From: Scylla paramamosain
Taxonomy: Eukaryota > Arthropoda > Malacostraca > Decapoda > Portunidae
Length of the DNA: 64,000 nucleotides
Assembly (NCBI RefSeq): GCF_035594125.1
Contig: NC_087161.1
Span: 8,541,001 to 8,605,000 of the forward strand
Direction of reading: 5' to 3'
In this document: positions 39,185 through 52,149 of the stretch, piece after piece
How the letters are laid out: every line of letters begins with the position of its first letter
Numbering within the stretch: position 1 is the stretch's first letter
Program-made: the position numbers and the translations under genes
Notes under the pieces: model-generated
Databases searched by the model: none
Told to the model about the DNA's origin: nothing
The model's input: only the letters and a program-made list of their open reading frames with translations

Positions 39185-39399
39185 ATACAATTTGAATTTA
39201 AGAAAAATCTTCAACAACTGATGCCTGCTTTTTTTTTTTATAAGAAACAATATATATTAATATATGTTGTACTTAAGAATAGAGTTTTTAGCATTCTTTA
39301 TTGATTTTTTTCAAGACTTTTAACAAGCTAAATGATTTTATATTAGATAATCTGCCCTTTGATATACTTTGTCATTACGTAAGTAACTAGACTGCCAGT
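39185..39399. other. Unassigned AT-rich spacer
   Basis: No gene seen. Confidence 0.3.
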
Positions 39400-39850
39400 A
39401 TTACCTAAGATGGATGTCATGGAGAATACCATAGTGTTGAGAAAGATATGAAACAAGGCGGTATTTTGTTCCCTCTCTTAATCAAGCTTTATGTTATAAC
39501 TAAAAAACCAAGATTGCATACCTGGGTATTGGATGCCGTTTCGTTTTTTTAAGAGTAATTACTATAGATTATGCAGATGATATTGTACTTCTTTAACATT
39601 ATGCAAACCACTTAAAATCTTTATACACAAAATACTGTCTATTCAGGAGGTAAGTTGAAGCTTGGGATCAAGAAAGTAAAATCCATATGTATGATTTTGA
39701 TAGATCAAGTTACCATGGAGGTGGTAACACAGCCTAATGATGGGTTAGCTGTTGCTAATAGTTATAAATATCTTGGGCACATTAATGAGATAAATTTGAG
39801 TGATGGGTTGTTTGTGCTGATGCGATTAAAAAATTTCAATTCCCAATAAA
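39400..39850 (+). pseudogene. LINE F reverse transcriptase fragment
   Basis: Plus-strand relic with KQGGILFPLLIKLYV (motif B region, QGG-LSP type), then DYADDIVLL (motif C) near 39,565-39,590. A 64-codon open frame follows (39,655-39,849) with VANSYKYLGHINEINLSDG, the YLG-H motif that follows the palm in this LINE group. Frameshifts and stops lie between them. Both ends are truncated. The family differs from LINEs A-E. Confidence 0.72.
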
Positions 39851-40071
39851 TTCCCAATTTAATTATTTATTTATTTATTGTTTAAGAATTTGAAAAAAAA
39901 AATGTATCGATATAAGTTATTTGATATAAATTTAACTCGTGTTGTCTTAATGTCCATGGCTAAGAAATTTCTATAGTAAACAGATCATCAATAAGTAGTC
40001 GTTTAATTGCCAATACACGCAATAAATTTTTGTTATGACGTCCTCACTCTTTTTTTACTTGTTTGGTTATA
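39851..40071. other. Unassigned AT-rich spacer
   Basis: Contains ATTT repeats. No gene seen. Confidence 0.3.
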
Positions 40072-42386
<2,315 letters not shown>

Positions 42387-42442
42387 AAAAAAAAAAAAAA
42401 AAAAAAAAAATTTTCCATGGTGTGTGTGTGTAGGGAATAAAT

Positions 42443-42532
<90 letters not shown>
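42387..42532. repeat. Poly-A tract and (TA)n microsatellite
   Basis: 24 A at 42,387-42,410, a short TG run, then about 43 TA units (42,447-42,532). Confidence 0.95.
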
Positions 42533-42536
<4 letters not shown>

Positions 42537-42539
42537 AAA

Positions 42540-42844
42540 AAAACAAAAAAAACTAGGATGACAATCCCAAAAGAAAGTTCAAAAGGATCATTAAAAAATG
42601 TGAGGACAATTTCCTTGATACCTCCGTCTGGAAAGTGTTTAAGTCATAGGTAGTAGGCACAGAGCTCCAGAGTTTACCAGAAGGGATGAATGCCTGAGAA
42701 TACTGGTGAACTCTTGCTTTAAAGAAATAGATAGAATAAGGATCAGTAAAAGCAAAAAGTCTTGTTCAATGAGACCGCATATTAAAAGTGAAAATATTTG
42801 AAGATAGCAAAACCAACATTACAGCGATGAGAGGCTGAAAACAG
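42540..42844 (-). mobile_element. Diverged LINE B relative, split by Gypsy-1
   Basis: It matches the LINE B C-terminal region at lower similarity than the other copies (GTTTAAGTCATAGG, CCAGAGTTTACCAGA, GAATACTGGT.AACTCTTGC, GCGATGAGAG). It stops at ACAG 42,841-42,844, where the Gypsy-1 LTR begins, and resumes at ACAGTCAGTTAGAGG (52,083-52,104) beyond the other LTR. It was therefore the Gypsy-1 target. Confidence 0.85.
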
Positions 42845-43524
42845 TGTAACGGTGTCACATAATTGATAATAATATGTATTGTATTTATAATGCCTTGCCT
42901 GATTAGCAATATAAGTGTATGTATACATATATGCATAAGTGTAGATAGTGGGTGTTGGCGCATATGGGTGGGGCGGATATGATAACGCCACCCTACGTCA
43001 CACACACACACCATGGAACTTTCCATACTCCTTTTATTGCCATCGATAAGTAGTCGGTAGCACCTACATTATAGTATCTAAGTATTCTCTAAAGTTAATA
43101 TCTCCCTAATGTATTTTGGCATGTATTACTCTTAGCTATAAGTAGCTTTTCCCTTGCCTTATTTATGTCATTAGAGAGTTATAATTATGAATATATTCAT
43201 GTGCTGTGAGTGCGGTCAACCCGCCCCTATTTCTACTGTCAGCACTTTTTGAAGGCGCTAAGCGTCCCTTGTGTCGGCTCCGGCAGTCTCTTGCCAGGGT
43301 GTAACGCTGTACCATGCAGAGGACATCCGTTGTCCCGTACGCGCCACACCCTTCTCCAGAACTCTGTACATATATCTAAATATACCTATTTTTATACGTT
43401 CACCTTTGACATTCACCTGAAAACCACAGAAACTCACCAAGAGTGACTTTACCTATTATATAAAGGTAAGAAACTAATGAACAGTGTCCAGTGGTAATTG
43501 ATAATTCAAAACCACACCGGAACA
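42845..43524 (+). repeat. Gypsy-1 5' LTR
   Basis: Starts TGTAACGGTGTCAC and ends ACCGGAACA (TG...CA). It is preceded by ACAG and followed two bases later by the primer site. A TATA-like TATAAGTAG near 43,137 is a candidate promoter element. Confidence 0.95.
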
Positions 43525-43526
43525 TT

Positions 43527-43544
43527 TGGTGGCAGCGGTGGGAT
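43527..43544 (+). promoter_or_regulatory. Gypsy-1 primer-binding site (tRNA-Leu)
   Basis: TGGTGGCAGCGGTGGGAT is 18 nt complementary to the 3' end of a eukaryotic tRNA-Leu including CCA, as I recall that tRNA sequence. It lies 2 nt after the LTR. It would prime minus-strand DNA synthesis. Confidence 0.85.
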
Positions 43545-44584
<1,040 letters not shown>

Positions 44585-45577
44585 ATGGCTAAAGTTGAGA
44601 AGTTAGCTGAAATTTATGAACTGGAGTGTCATTTCCAAGCGGAAAATAGTGACACTAGATCATCAGAAGCACTATCAACGGAACCAAAACCCACTACAGT
44701 GGAAAATACCGTGCCTCATGAGGACGGAAACGTGTTGATTACAAGATCAGGGAATAAATACCCATCATTATCAGCAGCAACCATGGCTAATCCTAATGCT
44801 TCTGCTTCAGCCTCTACTGGCTCTCCTCAAGCCTTGCATGCATCTACTACACTTAAGGTACTTCCTATTCCTGAAACAATATCAGCATTTCGCGTAGAAA
44901 ACCCGCAAGAAAGAGCTCATGATTTCATTCGTTTGTGTGAGGATGTTATGACAAGATCAAATACTATCACCGATGAAGACAAGATCTCTTTCGTCAGATC
45001 TAAATTGGCTGGAGAAGCAGCACACATGATGAATACCAGCGCTTTTAGTCCGCTTGAAATAGGGACTAGTTATGCAAATTTCAAGAAAAATTTCTTGAAC
45101 ATTTTTAGGGGTAAGAGTCAAACTGACCTCATGGTACTAGCCTCCAAGGTGGGTCTTAGATTTGCAGCTGAAATTAACTCTCTTCACGAAATAAAAGCCT
45201 TAATTCCTACACATCAGTTCGTAACGGACTTCATGGATGTCTTACGACTTAACAACTGGTTCCAAGGAAACAGTATGACAGAAACAGATTTCAGAAGACT
45301 TCTGGAATTCATCTTTTACATATCATTGGCGAATGGGGAAGTGAAGAAAACCGCAAGTCATTTTCGTTTTAAACCGGGAGACACAGTAGCTGACCTTGCA
45401 GTCCTGATTCGAGAGAAAAGAGGGCTACCTGGTGCCTCTCCGGAAACTCAAACCTCATTGGTTGCTCCACTCATGGATGACGACCAATCTCAACCTTGTG
45501 TGGCAGCCATGGCAAGGCCTGGAAATGTCTGTTCGTACTGCCATAAAATAGGTCATGTTGAAAAAAAGATGTTATAA
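44585..45577 (+). CDS. gag: Gypsy-1 Gag (capsid region), frame ends inside the zinc knuckle
   Basis: 330 codons. It forms the particle that packages element RNA in the cytoplasm. A Ser/Thr-rich N-terminus (about 1-90) precedes a mostly helical capsid-like region (about 95-300, with DFIRLCEDVMTRSNTI, DEDKISFVRSKLAGEAA and FLNIFRGKSQTDLMV). The C-terminus begins a CCHC knuckle (NVCSYCHKIGHVEKK) but reaches TAA at 45,575 before the last Cys, which is encoded in the +1 frame at 45,570-45,572 right after a seven-A run. The rest of the nucleocapsid tail follows in that frame. The shift is either an indel in the A run, an assembly error, or a frameshift site. Confidence 0.85.
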   Translation: MAKVEKLAEIYELECHFQAENSDTRSSEALSTEPKPTTVENTVPHEDGNVLITRSGNKYPSLSAATMANPNASASASTGSPQALHASTTLKVLPIPETISAFRVENPQERAHDFIRLCEDVMTRSNTITDEDKISFVRSKLAGEAAHMMNTSAFSPLEIGTSYANFKKNFLNIFRGKSQTDLMVLASKVGLRFAAEINSLHEIKALIPTHQFVTDFMDVLRLNNWFQGNSMTETDFRRLLEFIFYISLANGEVKKTASHFRFKPGDTVADLAVLIREKRGLPGASPETQTSLVAPLMDDDQSQPCVAAMARPGNVCSYCHKIGHVEKKML

Positions 45578-45875
45578 GAAACAAAAGGACCAGAAATTGG
45601 CAGCAAATAAATCCGATTTGGAGAACAAAACAAAAGGGGGTAATCTCTCTGTTAGACCAAAACCAGGTGCATCACCCCACATGAAAACTGGTAGGACAAG
45701 ATCCTACAGGGACGTCGCTACCCAATACTGCCTCATACATGGCCAGTGTAAACACTCATCAGAGCAATGTAAAGATATAATCAATATGAGAATTGAAAAA
45801 CAGGTCAGAGCTAACCTGAACAGTACAAGGCAGTCAGGGGAAGACCAGCGCACAGTAGTAAACAAACCCGGCTAA
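45555..45875 (+). CDS. Gypsy-1 nucleocapsid tail in shifted frame
   Basis: 106-codon frame overlapping the end of gag by 23 nt. It is Lys/Arg-rich with a second Cys/His cluster (YCLIHGQCKHSSEQC). This fits a basic nucleic-acid-binding Gag C-terminus. The frame's own ATG lies inside the first knuckle, so independent translation is unlikely; I read it as the continuation of gag. Confidence 0.75.
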   Translation: MLKKRCYKKQKDQKLAANKSDLENKTKGGNLSVRPKPGASPHMKTGRTRSYRDVATQYCLIHGQCKHSSEQCKDIINMRIEKQVRANLNSTRQSGEDQRTVVNKPG

Positions 45876-45886
45876 AACATCTAAAT

Positions 45887-46453
45887 GTGCAAGACGCTGA
45901 GGCAGCAAATTCTTCTGACATGTCAGTGCATTCAACCATAAATGCTGCCAACAACCAAACAAACATAATGGCATTACCAACTAGGGTAGGTAAGCATCGC
46001 TTATCTTTGGCTGTAGACACTGGAGCCACAGTAAACGTGATCTCTGAAGAATCTTACAAGATTTTGAAACGGAATTCACGCGGTGGTAAATGGATACTCC
46101 GTCCAAGTGACTTGAATCTTTCTGGTGTCACAGGGTCAGCCCTGAAAATCTTAGGAAAAATTTCCTTACCAATAAGTCTATCTAAGCATACTCAGCTTAT
46201 TCAAACTGATTTCTATGTAGTCAGTAACTTTAAACTTCCTTCTGACGGCTTATTAGGGCTAAGAGCCATGAAGTCTCACCAGATAGTAATCTATCCAAAG
46301 CAAAATACAGTCATGTACTGCGGACGACATCTGGAAGGGATGAAACATCCTGCACCTTTGGTTTCCAGGCAACCCAGAAACGGTTCTTTATCACGGAAGG
46401 GACAAAGATCCAATGGGAGCCTCAAACGATTCCATCTGTCCGGTCTCCTATGA
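45887..46453 (+). CDS. Gypsy-1 retropepsin-like aspartic protease
   Basis: 189-codon frame with LSLAVDTGATVNVIS, the DTGA active-site motif of retropepsins (Asp codon at 46,016-46,018), and SDGLLGLRAM as the hydrophobic second motif. It would cleave Gag-Pol. It lies in a different frame from the upstream nucleocapsid tail and from the downstream RT frame, overlapping the latter by 4 nt (ATGA, 46,450-46,453). In relatives the protease is part of one pol frame, so at least one indel is likely. Confidence 0.85.
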   Translation: MQDAEAANSSDMSVHSTINAANNQTNIMALPTRVGKHRLSLAVDTGATVNVISEESYKILKRNSRGGKWILRPSDLNLSGVTGSALKILGKISLPISLSKHTQLIQTDFYVVSNFKLPSDGLLGLRAMKSHQIVIYPKQNTVMYCGRHLEGMKHPAPLVSRQPRNGSLSRKGQRSNGSLKRFHLSGLL

Positions 46454-48039
46454 GAGATAAGGATATGACAGAAGCATGGAGGGAAGCAAAAGCAATTGTC
46501 AATGCCAGTTATGACATTCCTGCTCGTGTGGCAAAACGGATTACAATTCGTGTTCCAGAAGCTCCTGTAGGCAGTGATATCTGTCTTGAAGGTATAGGTA
46601 ATGTTAGGCGATTGGCTGTTGAATCGACTTTTTCCACAATTAGAAAGGGTCATGTCACTGATGCTTTGGTGGTGAACACTACTGGAAGTTCTGTAAGGAT
46701 CAAACAAGGTCTTTTCCTTGGAAAGTGCCTGGTTTATGACAAGAAAGTGGTACCAGAACCCAGTATTCTGCCTGGAGCCTGCGTCTCTTCGGTGAGTCAG
46801 TCTGCTGTTGACACCGAGCTGGGGCAGGCGCCAACCCTATGTTCGTTTGTCAATGTTGTGGACTACCCCGAAATGAGGCCCGCGCTCTTGGACTTATTGG
46901 GGAAGTATCGCAATGTCCTGGCACTACCTGGAGAATCCTTAGGTGTGACCGATCGAGCGGAACACCACATTAGGTTAAAACCAAACACTAAGCCAGTATA
47001 TATACCAGCTTATCGTCTTCCTCATAGTCAGAGGGCGACTGTAGATGACATGATTCATGACATGATTGACAAGGGATTGATTCAAGAATCGTGCTCTCCT
47101 TGGAATTCACCAATCTTTTTGGTTCCCAAGAAAGATAAATCTTTCAGGCCGGTAATCGACTTCCGGCGGATTAATGATGTCACAGTGGATGATCATTATC
47201 CTTTACCTGTCCTGAGCGACCTTCTAATGTCCTTAGGTCGTGGAAACAAAATTTTCTCTAGTTTAGACCTGTTGTCAGGATACTGGCAGGTTCCCTTAGC
47301 CCCCACTTCACGGGAAATAACGGCGTTCAGTACGCCTAGTGGCCATTACGAATGTTTACGCATGCCTTTTGGATTAAAATCCGCTCCTTTAACATTCCAG
47401 AGAATGATTAACAGTATTTTCACGGGTTTGCATGGCAAAACCGTGTTTGCATACCTGGATGATATAATCATCGCTAGTAAGGATCAAGAATCCCATCTGG
47501 AGAGTTTAAAATTAGTCCTCCAGAAGCTTGAAGAAGCTGGACTTAAAGCAAAGCTTTCTAAATGTGAATTTCTAAAAGCCAAAATAAAATTCCTTGGCCA
47601 TGTAGTCGATGGTGAAGGAATCCACACGGTGGATGAAAAGGTCATAGCTGTACAGAAGTTTCCTCAACCTAAATCGGTGGAGAATGTCAGATCTTTCCTA
47701 GGTCTTGCGGGATATTACCGTCCTTTCATCAAGAATTTTGCGGCAATTGCATCCCCACTTACTAAACTCCTTAAAAAGGATGTTGCTTTCCATTGGGAGG
47801 CTGCTCATGAACAAAGTTTCAATGAATTAAAATCACTATTAACAAATGCACCTGTACTTGCTTTCCCAGAGCATTCAGAGCCGTTCATTATTTGCACGGA
47901 TGTTTCTTCTCTAGGACTGGGAGCAGTACTGATGCAGACAGATGCCAGAGGCAAAAACTATGTAATAGCATATGCAAGTCGTGTGCTTAATCCAGCAGAG
48001 TCTAATTACTCTGTCACTCATCAAGAAACACTGCCGTAG
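46450..48039 (+). CDS. pol: Gypsy-1 reverse transcriptase and start of RNase H
   Basis: 529 codons. RT signatures in order: WNSPIFLVPKKDKSFRPVID, FSSLDLLSGYWQVPL (first catalytic Asp), MPFGLKSAPLTFQRMI, AYLDDIIIAS (YLDD at 47,452-47,463), KCEFLKAKIKFLGHVV, then the connection with FLGLAGYYRPFI. RNase H begins with FIICTDVSSLGLGAVL (catalytic Asp) and reaches the Glu region at its end (SVTHQET), where a one-base frame change introduces TAG at 48,037. The RNase H remainder continues in another frame. It copies element RNA to DNA in the cytoplasmic particle. Confidence 0.92.
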   Translation: MRDKDMTEAWREAKAIVNASYDIPARVAKRITIRVPEAPVGSDICLEGIGNVRRLAVESTFSTIRKGHVTDALVVNTTGSSVRIKQGLFLGKCLVYDKKVVPEPSILPGACVSSVSQSAVDTELGQAPTLCSFVNVVDYPEMRPALLDLLGKYRNVLALPGESLGVTDRAEHHIRLKPNTKPVYIPAYRLPHSQRATVDDMIHDMIDKGLIQESCSPWNSPIFLVPKKDKSFRPVIDFRRINDVTVDDHYPLPVLSDLLMSLGRGNKIFSSLDLLSGYWQVPLAPTSREITAFSTPSGHYECLRMPFGLKSAPLTFQRMINSIFTGLHGKTVFAYLDDIIIASKDQESHLESLKLVLQKLEEAGLKAKLSKCEFLKAKIKFLGHVVDGEGIHTVDEKVIAVQKFPQPKSVENVRSFLGLAGYYRPFIKNFAAIASPLTKLLKKDVAFHWEAAHEQSFNELKSLLTNAPVLAFPEHSEPFIICTDVSSLGLGAVLMQTDARGKNYVIAYASRVLNPAESNYSVTHQETLP

Positions 48040-48513
48040 TTTGGGCTTTAAAACATTTTAAGGACATTATCCTTGGATATCCAATTACAGTCTACACGGA
48101 TGATGCACCCGTAATTGAACTTTTCAAAGGGAAAAATTTAACTGGACGAGTGGCAAGATGGTACTGTACCATGCAGGAATTTGCTCCAGTAGTCAAGTAC
48201 TTGCCAGGTCGTGCTAATGTAGTAGCAGACGCACTTTCACGAAATGTGCCTGTGGGAGCTGTCAGTAACTCGATCCCTGTAAATAACTTCACCTTGAAGG
48301 AATTAAGTAAAGCACAGCGAGAGCATGAAATATGGTCTAAGGTCATAAGGCTCTGGAGTCAGGCGAAGAAAATAATCTTCCACGTCTACATATACCATTC
48401 TCTCAATTTTTCATGTCACCAGACAATGTTCTATGTCGACATAATCCCCAAATGGGAGAGTCTAGTAAACAGCACATCATTCCTGAGAGTTAGTCCATGT
48501 CATACTTATCTTA
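48040..48513 (+). pseudogene. Gypsy-1 RNase H C-terminus and integrase start, frameshifted
   Basis: The frame open around 48,030-48,575 carries VVWALKHFKDIILG, YTDDAPVIELFKG and LPGRANVVADALSRN, the usual RNase H end and its junction to integrase. Between about 48,360 and 48,520 at least two further frame changes are needed to reach the integrase frame. The damage is concentrated in about 500 bp. Confidence 0.8.
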
Positions 48514-49626
48514 GTGCACGACATGCCAAATGCGGGACATCCAGGAAGAGAGCAAACTCTACAAGCAGCGCGTAAAAGCTATTATTGGCCTACCATGCGC
48601 ACTGACATAGAAAATTATGTTGCCAGGTGTATATCATGTGCAAAGCACAAGGGTGCGGTAAAAGGACCAGCCCCAATACTGGAATATCCACTACCTGAGC
48701 GACCTTGGGACCTTGTCTCCATTGATCTTCTTCAATTACCCAAAAGTCAAAATGGCTCGCAGTATCTACTTGTGCGTGTAGACCATTTTTCAAGGTTCGT
48801 GGTTCTCTCACCTTTAAAGGAAAAATCTGCTAAATCTGTAGCGCATGCGCTAGTAACTAAGTTGTTTTGTCCATACTCAGCACCACGAGTGTTGTTAAGT
48901 GATAATGGACCTGAATTTCGCAATGAAATCCTACAAGGTATATGTACACAGTACAACATTAAACACACATACACTGTGGCTTACCATCCTTCTTCAAACG
49001 GACTGGTAGAAAGAGCAAACAGGAAAATCCTGGAGGTTCTTCGTCCAGTTGTAAACAGTCTACATGATGACTGGGAGGACTGGTTACCACACGTTGGTGC
49101 CTGCATTAACAGTTCAATGTGTGAAAGTACTGGGAAATCCCCACATTATATATTGTATGATGAAGATAAAAATCTTCTTTATGATTTGTTGGCAAGTCCA
49201 CAAAGTCCAGTATACAACGTAGATGACTATGTTAAACAACATATGCATGTTTTCAAGGACATTCATGCTAAAGTCCGAAGTAGGCTACAAGCTTCTAGGG
49301 TAGAAATGATGGCTAGACAACACAAGCGTGCGACCCCTGTCACGATACAGGTTGGAGACACAGTTAAAGTTCGTCATCCGGACAGGACCTCCAAACTCTC
49401 CCCTAAATTTAGTGGTCCATGCTCGGTTGTCCGCCAGTTACATGGTAACAAATTTGAGGTGCATGACCCTCTTCTTAACACTGCTGAGATAGTACATAGT
49501 GATCGGCTTGTGAAGACTAACGCTCAGCTCCAGTCATCAACAGAGAGTACTACTGATCAGGTTACAAACCTTAATTCTACAAATACTATACAGACGCATA
49601 GGTATAACCTTCGCTCACGCAGCTAA
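48514..49626 (+). CDS. Gypsy-1 integrase
   Basis: 370 codons. The zinc-binding N-terminus has H and H (HDMPNAGHPGREQT) and C-x2-C (CISCAKHKG). The DDE core has VSIDLLQLP (first Asp), LLSDNGPEF (second Asp) and HPSSNGLVERANRKI (Glu). The C-terminal domain has KLSPKFSGPCSVVRQL, like the GPY/F module, and a basic tail with YNLRSRS. It would insert the cDNA with a 4-bp staggered cut, matching the ACAG duplication. The first residues of the N-terminal domain lie in the shifted region upstream. Env starts 19 nt downstream. Confidence 0.92.
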   Translation: MHDMPNAGHPGREQTLQAARKSYYWPTMRTDIENYVARCISCAKHKGAVKGPAPILEYPLPERPWDLVSIDLLQLPKSQNGSQYLLVRVDHFSRFVVLSPLKEKSAKSVAHALVTKLFCPYSAPRVLLSDNGPEFRNEILQGICTQYNIKHTYTVAYHPSSNGLVERANRKILEVLRPVVNSLHDDWEDWLPHVGACINSSMCESTGKSPHYILYDEDKNLLYDLLASPQSPVYNVDDYVKQHMHVFKDIHAKVRSRLQASRVEMMARQHKRATPVTIQVGDTVKVRHPDRTSKLSPKFSGPCSVVRQLHGNKFEVHDPLLNTAEIVHSDRLVKTNAQLQSSTESTTDQVTNLNSTNTIQTHRYNLRSRS

Positions 49627-49645
49627 TTGCCTGCATTACTTACAG

Positions 49646-51343
49646 ATGGCACTGGGCCTCCTGGTTACCTTCTTGAGCATGCTGCAAGTGCTACAAGCGT
49701 CCACTGCGTTGCATGTCAAACCGGGGGCTCTCACCACACATCTTGGGGAAGTAACCTTAATAGAAGATGTTCTTCTGGTTCGATATCCTTTTTCTACCTT
49801 ATTTTCCGTACCTTCGGACCTCCACACAGTCTCAGAAACTTTGGATAACTCCTTACAGGAACTGGAATCCTTACTTGCTGATGAAACGCATAGACAGACA
49901 CAAGTTTTCTCTCAAACCATAATCAAAGCTTTAAAAGCAAGGGTAGAATTCTTACACGGGAAATTGAACCAATCTCAGCATGACTACAACCTTCATCCAG
50001 TGCACGCTCGTACCAAAAGAGGACTCATAATTGGGTTGGGACAACTGTCTCAATATCTTTTTGGCACGGCCTTGGACGAGGATGTACAGGATTTAAGGAA
50101 ACATTATGATCAACTAATAACGGTTGCAGCTACTAATAAGAAGGTCCTGAACCTACATCACAATAAAATAGTTAAATTAGAATCTAACCTCAACGAGTTA
50201 TTACAGTACTCAAATGATTTAACAACTGTGCTTGATAGTGCCTTACATAGTTTAGACGTGATAAATCACGTTGTGGTTATAGATCAAGCTTTGCATGTAT
50301 TTGAAGCTTCCTTGGGTTCAGTTCTCTCCATTAATGAAGCGATAATTCGCAACATGGTGGATGCTGTCAATGGCAGGGTAACAACTTCACTATTTCCTGT
50401 TGAGGATTTGCTTCACACAATAGAAATTGGTCAGTCAACCTACAAATTGACACCAGTGTATGCAGCGGACATGATCCAGTATTACTACCCATTGCTGGAA
50501 GCTACCTTGACCACAGATGCAATAATTGTAAACATACCTTTTAAATCTCAGGATCATTTTGAGGCCTATGATATTAAACCTTTTCCATTTTCCGTTAATA
50601 ATTCTGTGATGACACTGGACATGAATCCTTCCTTAGTGCTAATAGCCAAGGATTTTTCATTATATACAATTGGAGATTTAACTGAATAAAAACGTTGTAA
50701 ATCTTCATACTTGCATTTGTACCATTGTTCAAGTATCCAATTTGCTTTCTTACCTGTAGTAAAAGGTATTTGTGAAGTCGTCTTGACACGTTCAGAGGCG
50801 TCTGCAGCTCTAACACTCTGTCCATACAAGCATGTGGTTTCAAAACCTATTTTCCATTGCAATTTTCATGGATATCATTACTTTTATTTCACAGAAAACT
50901 TTTACGTCTCAGTGACTTGCCCAGAAGGGACCACCTATGAGGAGGTTATAGGACATTATGCGGTTCAAGATGCTTGTCATGTACGTTCTAGTAAACTAAC
51001 CACTTACCCTTCTAGGATTCATGTAGCTTTTACGACATACCTTTCATATAGAGTTTTCCCTGTTACTTCCCTGGAGAATTTGACAAAGTCAGGGATTTCT
51101 TTTATAACAAACTCCTTATCCACTCTTTCCTTCTCAAACACAGAAGAGTTTTCAGAGGCTCTAGAGACATCCTTGCCAGTATATCTGAAACCTGGGATTC
51201 TCTATCCAAGTATCCTGACACCTTGCCTTATTTTAATGTTTTTGTTAATATTCTTATATGTGTGTGTTAGGAAAGCCTTAAATTTGTATATATATCTTGA
51301 TAGTAGACGTAAACGTCTTAATGAAGGAGTTTCATACACATAA
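49646..51343 (+). pseudogene. env: Gypsy-1 envelope glycoprotein, F-type, one in-frame stop
   Basis: One reading frame of about 565 codons interrupted only by TAA at 50,687-50,689. The N-terminus is hydrophobic (LGLLVTFLSMLQVLQAS), a likely signal peptide. A furin-type site RTKR near residue 127 is followed by a Gly-rich hydrophobic stretch (GLIIGLGQLSQYLFG), the pattern of errantivirus/baculovirus F-like fusion proteins. A long helical region and a Cys-rich part follow. Near the end is a transmembrane segment (ILTPCLILMFLLIFLYVCV) with a short basic tail. In relatives env is made from a spliced mRNA. Because of the stop, this copy would lack the anchor. Confidence 0.85.
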
Positions 51344-51396
51344 CATGGTTAGATACACTGTATTCGCGAGGACGTGTCAAGTAGGTGACCGAGCGA

Positions 51397-52082
51397 TGTA
51401 ACGGTGTCACATAATTAATAATAATATGTATTGTATTTATAATGCCTTGCCTGATTAGCAATATAAGTGTATGTATACATATATGCATAAGTGTAGATAG
51501 TGGGTGTTGGCGCATAAGGGTGGGGCGGATATGATCACGCCACCCTACGTCACATACACACCATGGAACTTTCCATACTCCTTTTATTGCCATCGATAAG
51601 TAATCGGTAGCAGCTACATTATAGTATCTAAGTATTCTCCAAAGTTAATATCTCCCTAATGTATTTTGGCATGTATTACTCTTAGCTATAAGTAGCTTTT
51701 CCCTTGCCTTATTTATGTCATTAGAGAGTTATAATTATGAATATATATTCATGTGCTGTGAGTGCGGTCAACCCGCCCCTATTTCTACTGTCAGCACTTT
51801 TTGAAGGCGCTAAGCGTCCCTTGTGTCGGCTCCGGCAGTCTCTTGCCAGGGTGTAACGCTGTACCACGCAGAGGACATCCGTTGTCCCGTACACGCCACA
51901 CCCTTCTCCAGAACTCTGTACTCGTACATATATCTAAATATACCTATTTTTATACGTTCACCTTTGACATTCACCTGAAAACCACAGAAACTCACCAAGA
52001 GTGACTTTACCTATTATATAAAGGTAAGAAACTAATGAAAAGTGTCCAGTGGTAATTGATAATTCAAAACCACACCGGAACA
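51397..52082 (+). repeat. Gypsy-1 3' LTR
   Basis: 686 bp, same ends as the 5' LTR, followed by the second ACAG (52,083-52,086). Differences from the 5' LTR include scattered substitutions, a 2-bp AC deletion, a 2-bp TA gain and a 6-bp CTCGTA-type gain. No clear polypurine tract precedes it; the last 15 bases are only partly purine. Confidence 0.95.
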
Positions 52083-52104
52083 ACAGTCAGTTAGAGGAAA
52101 GGAC
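52083..52104 (-). repeat. Right remainder of the LINE B relative hit by Gypsy-1
   Basis: ACAGTCAGTTAGAGGAAAGG continues the LINE B sequence interrupted at 42,844 and carries the second copy of the ACAG duplication. Confidence 0.85.
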
Positions 52105-52149
52105 AACTATTTCTACTACTATACTAAGTTCACTTGAGCTAGATTACCT

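Noticed and set aside
38819..39304. Thr/Ala-, Leu-, Tyr/Cys- and Ser-rich frames of up to 161 codons
   Set aside because: All arise from the CTG/CTA trinucleotide tract; six-frame openness without motifs.
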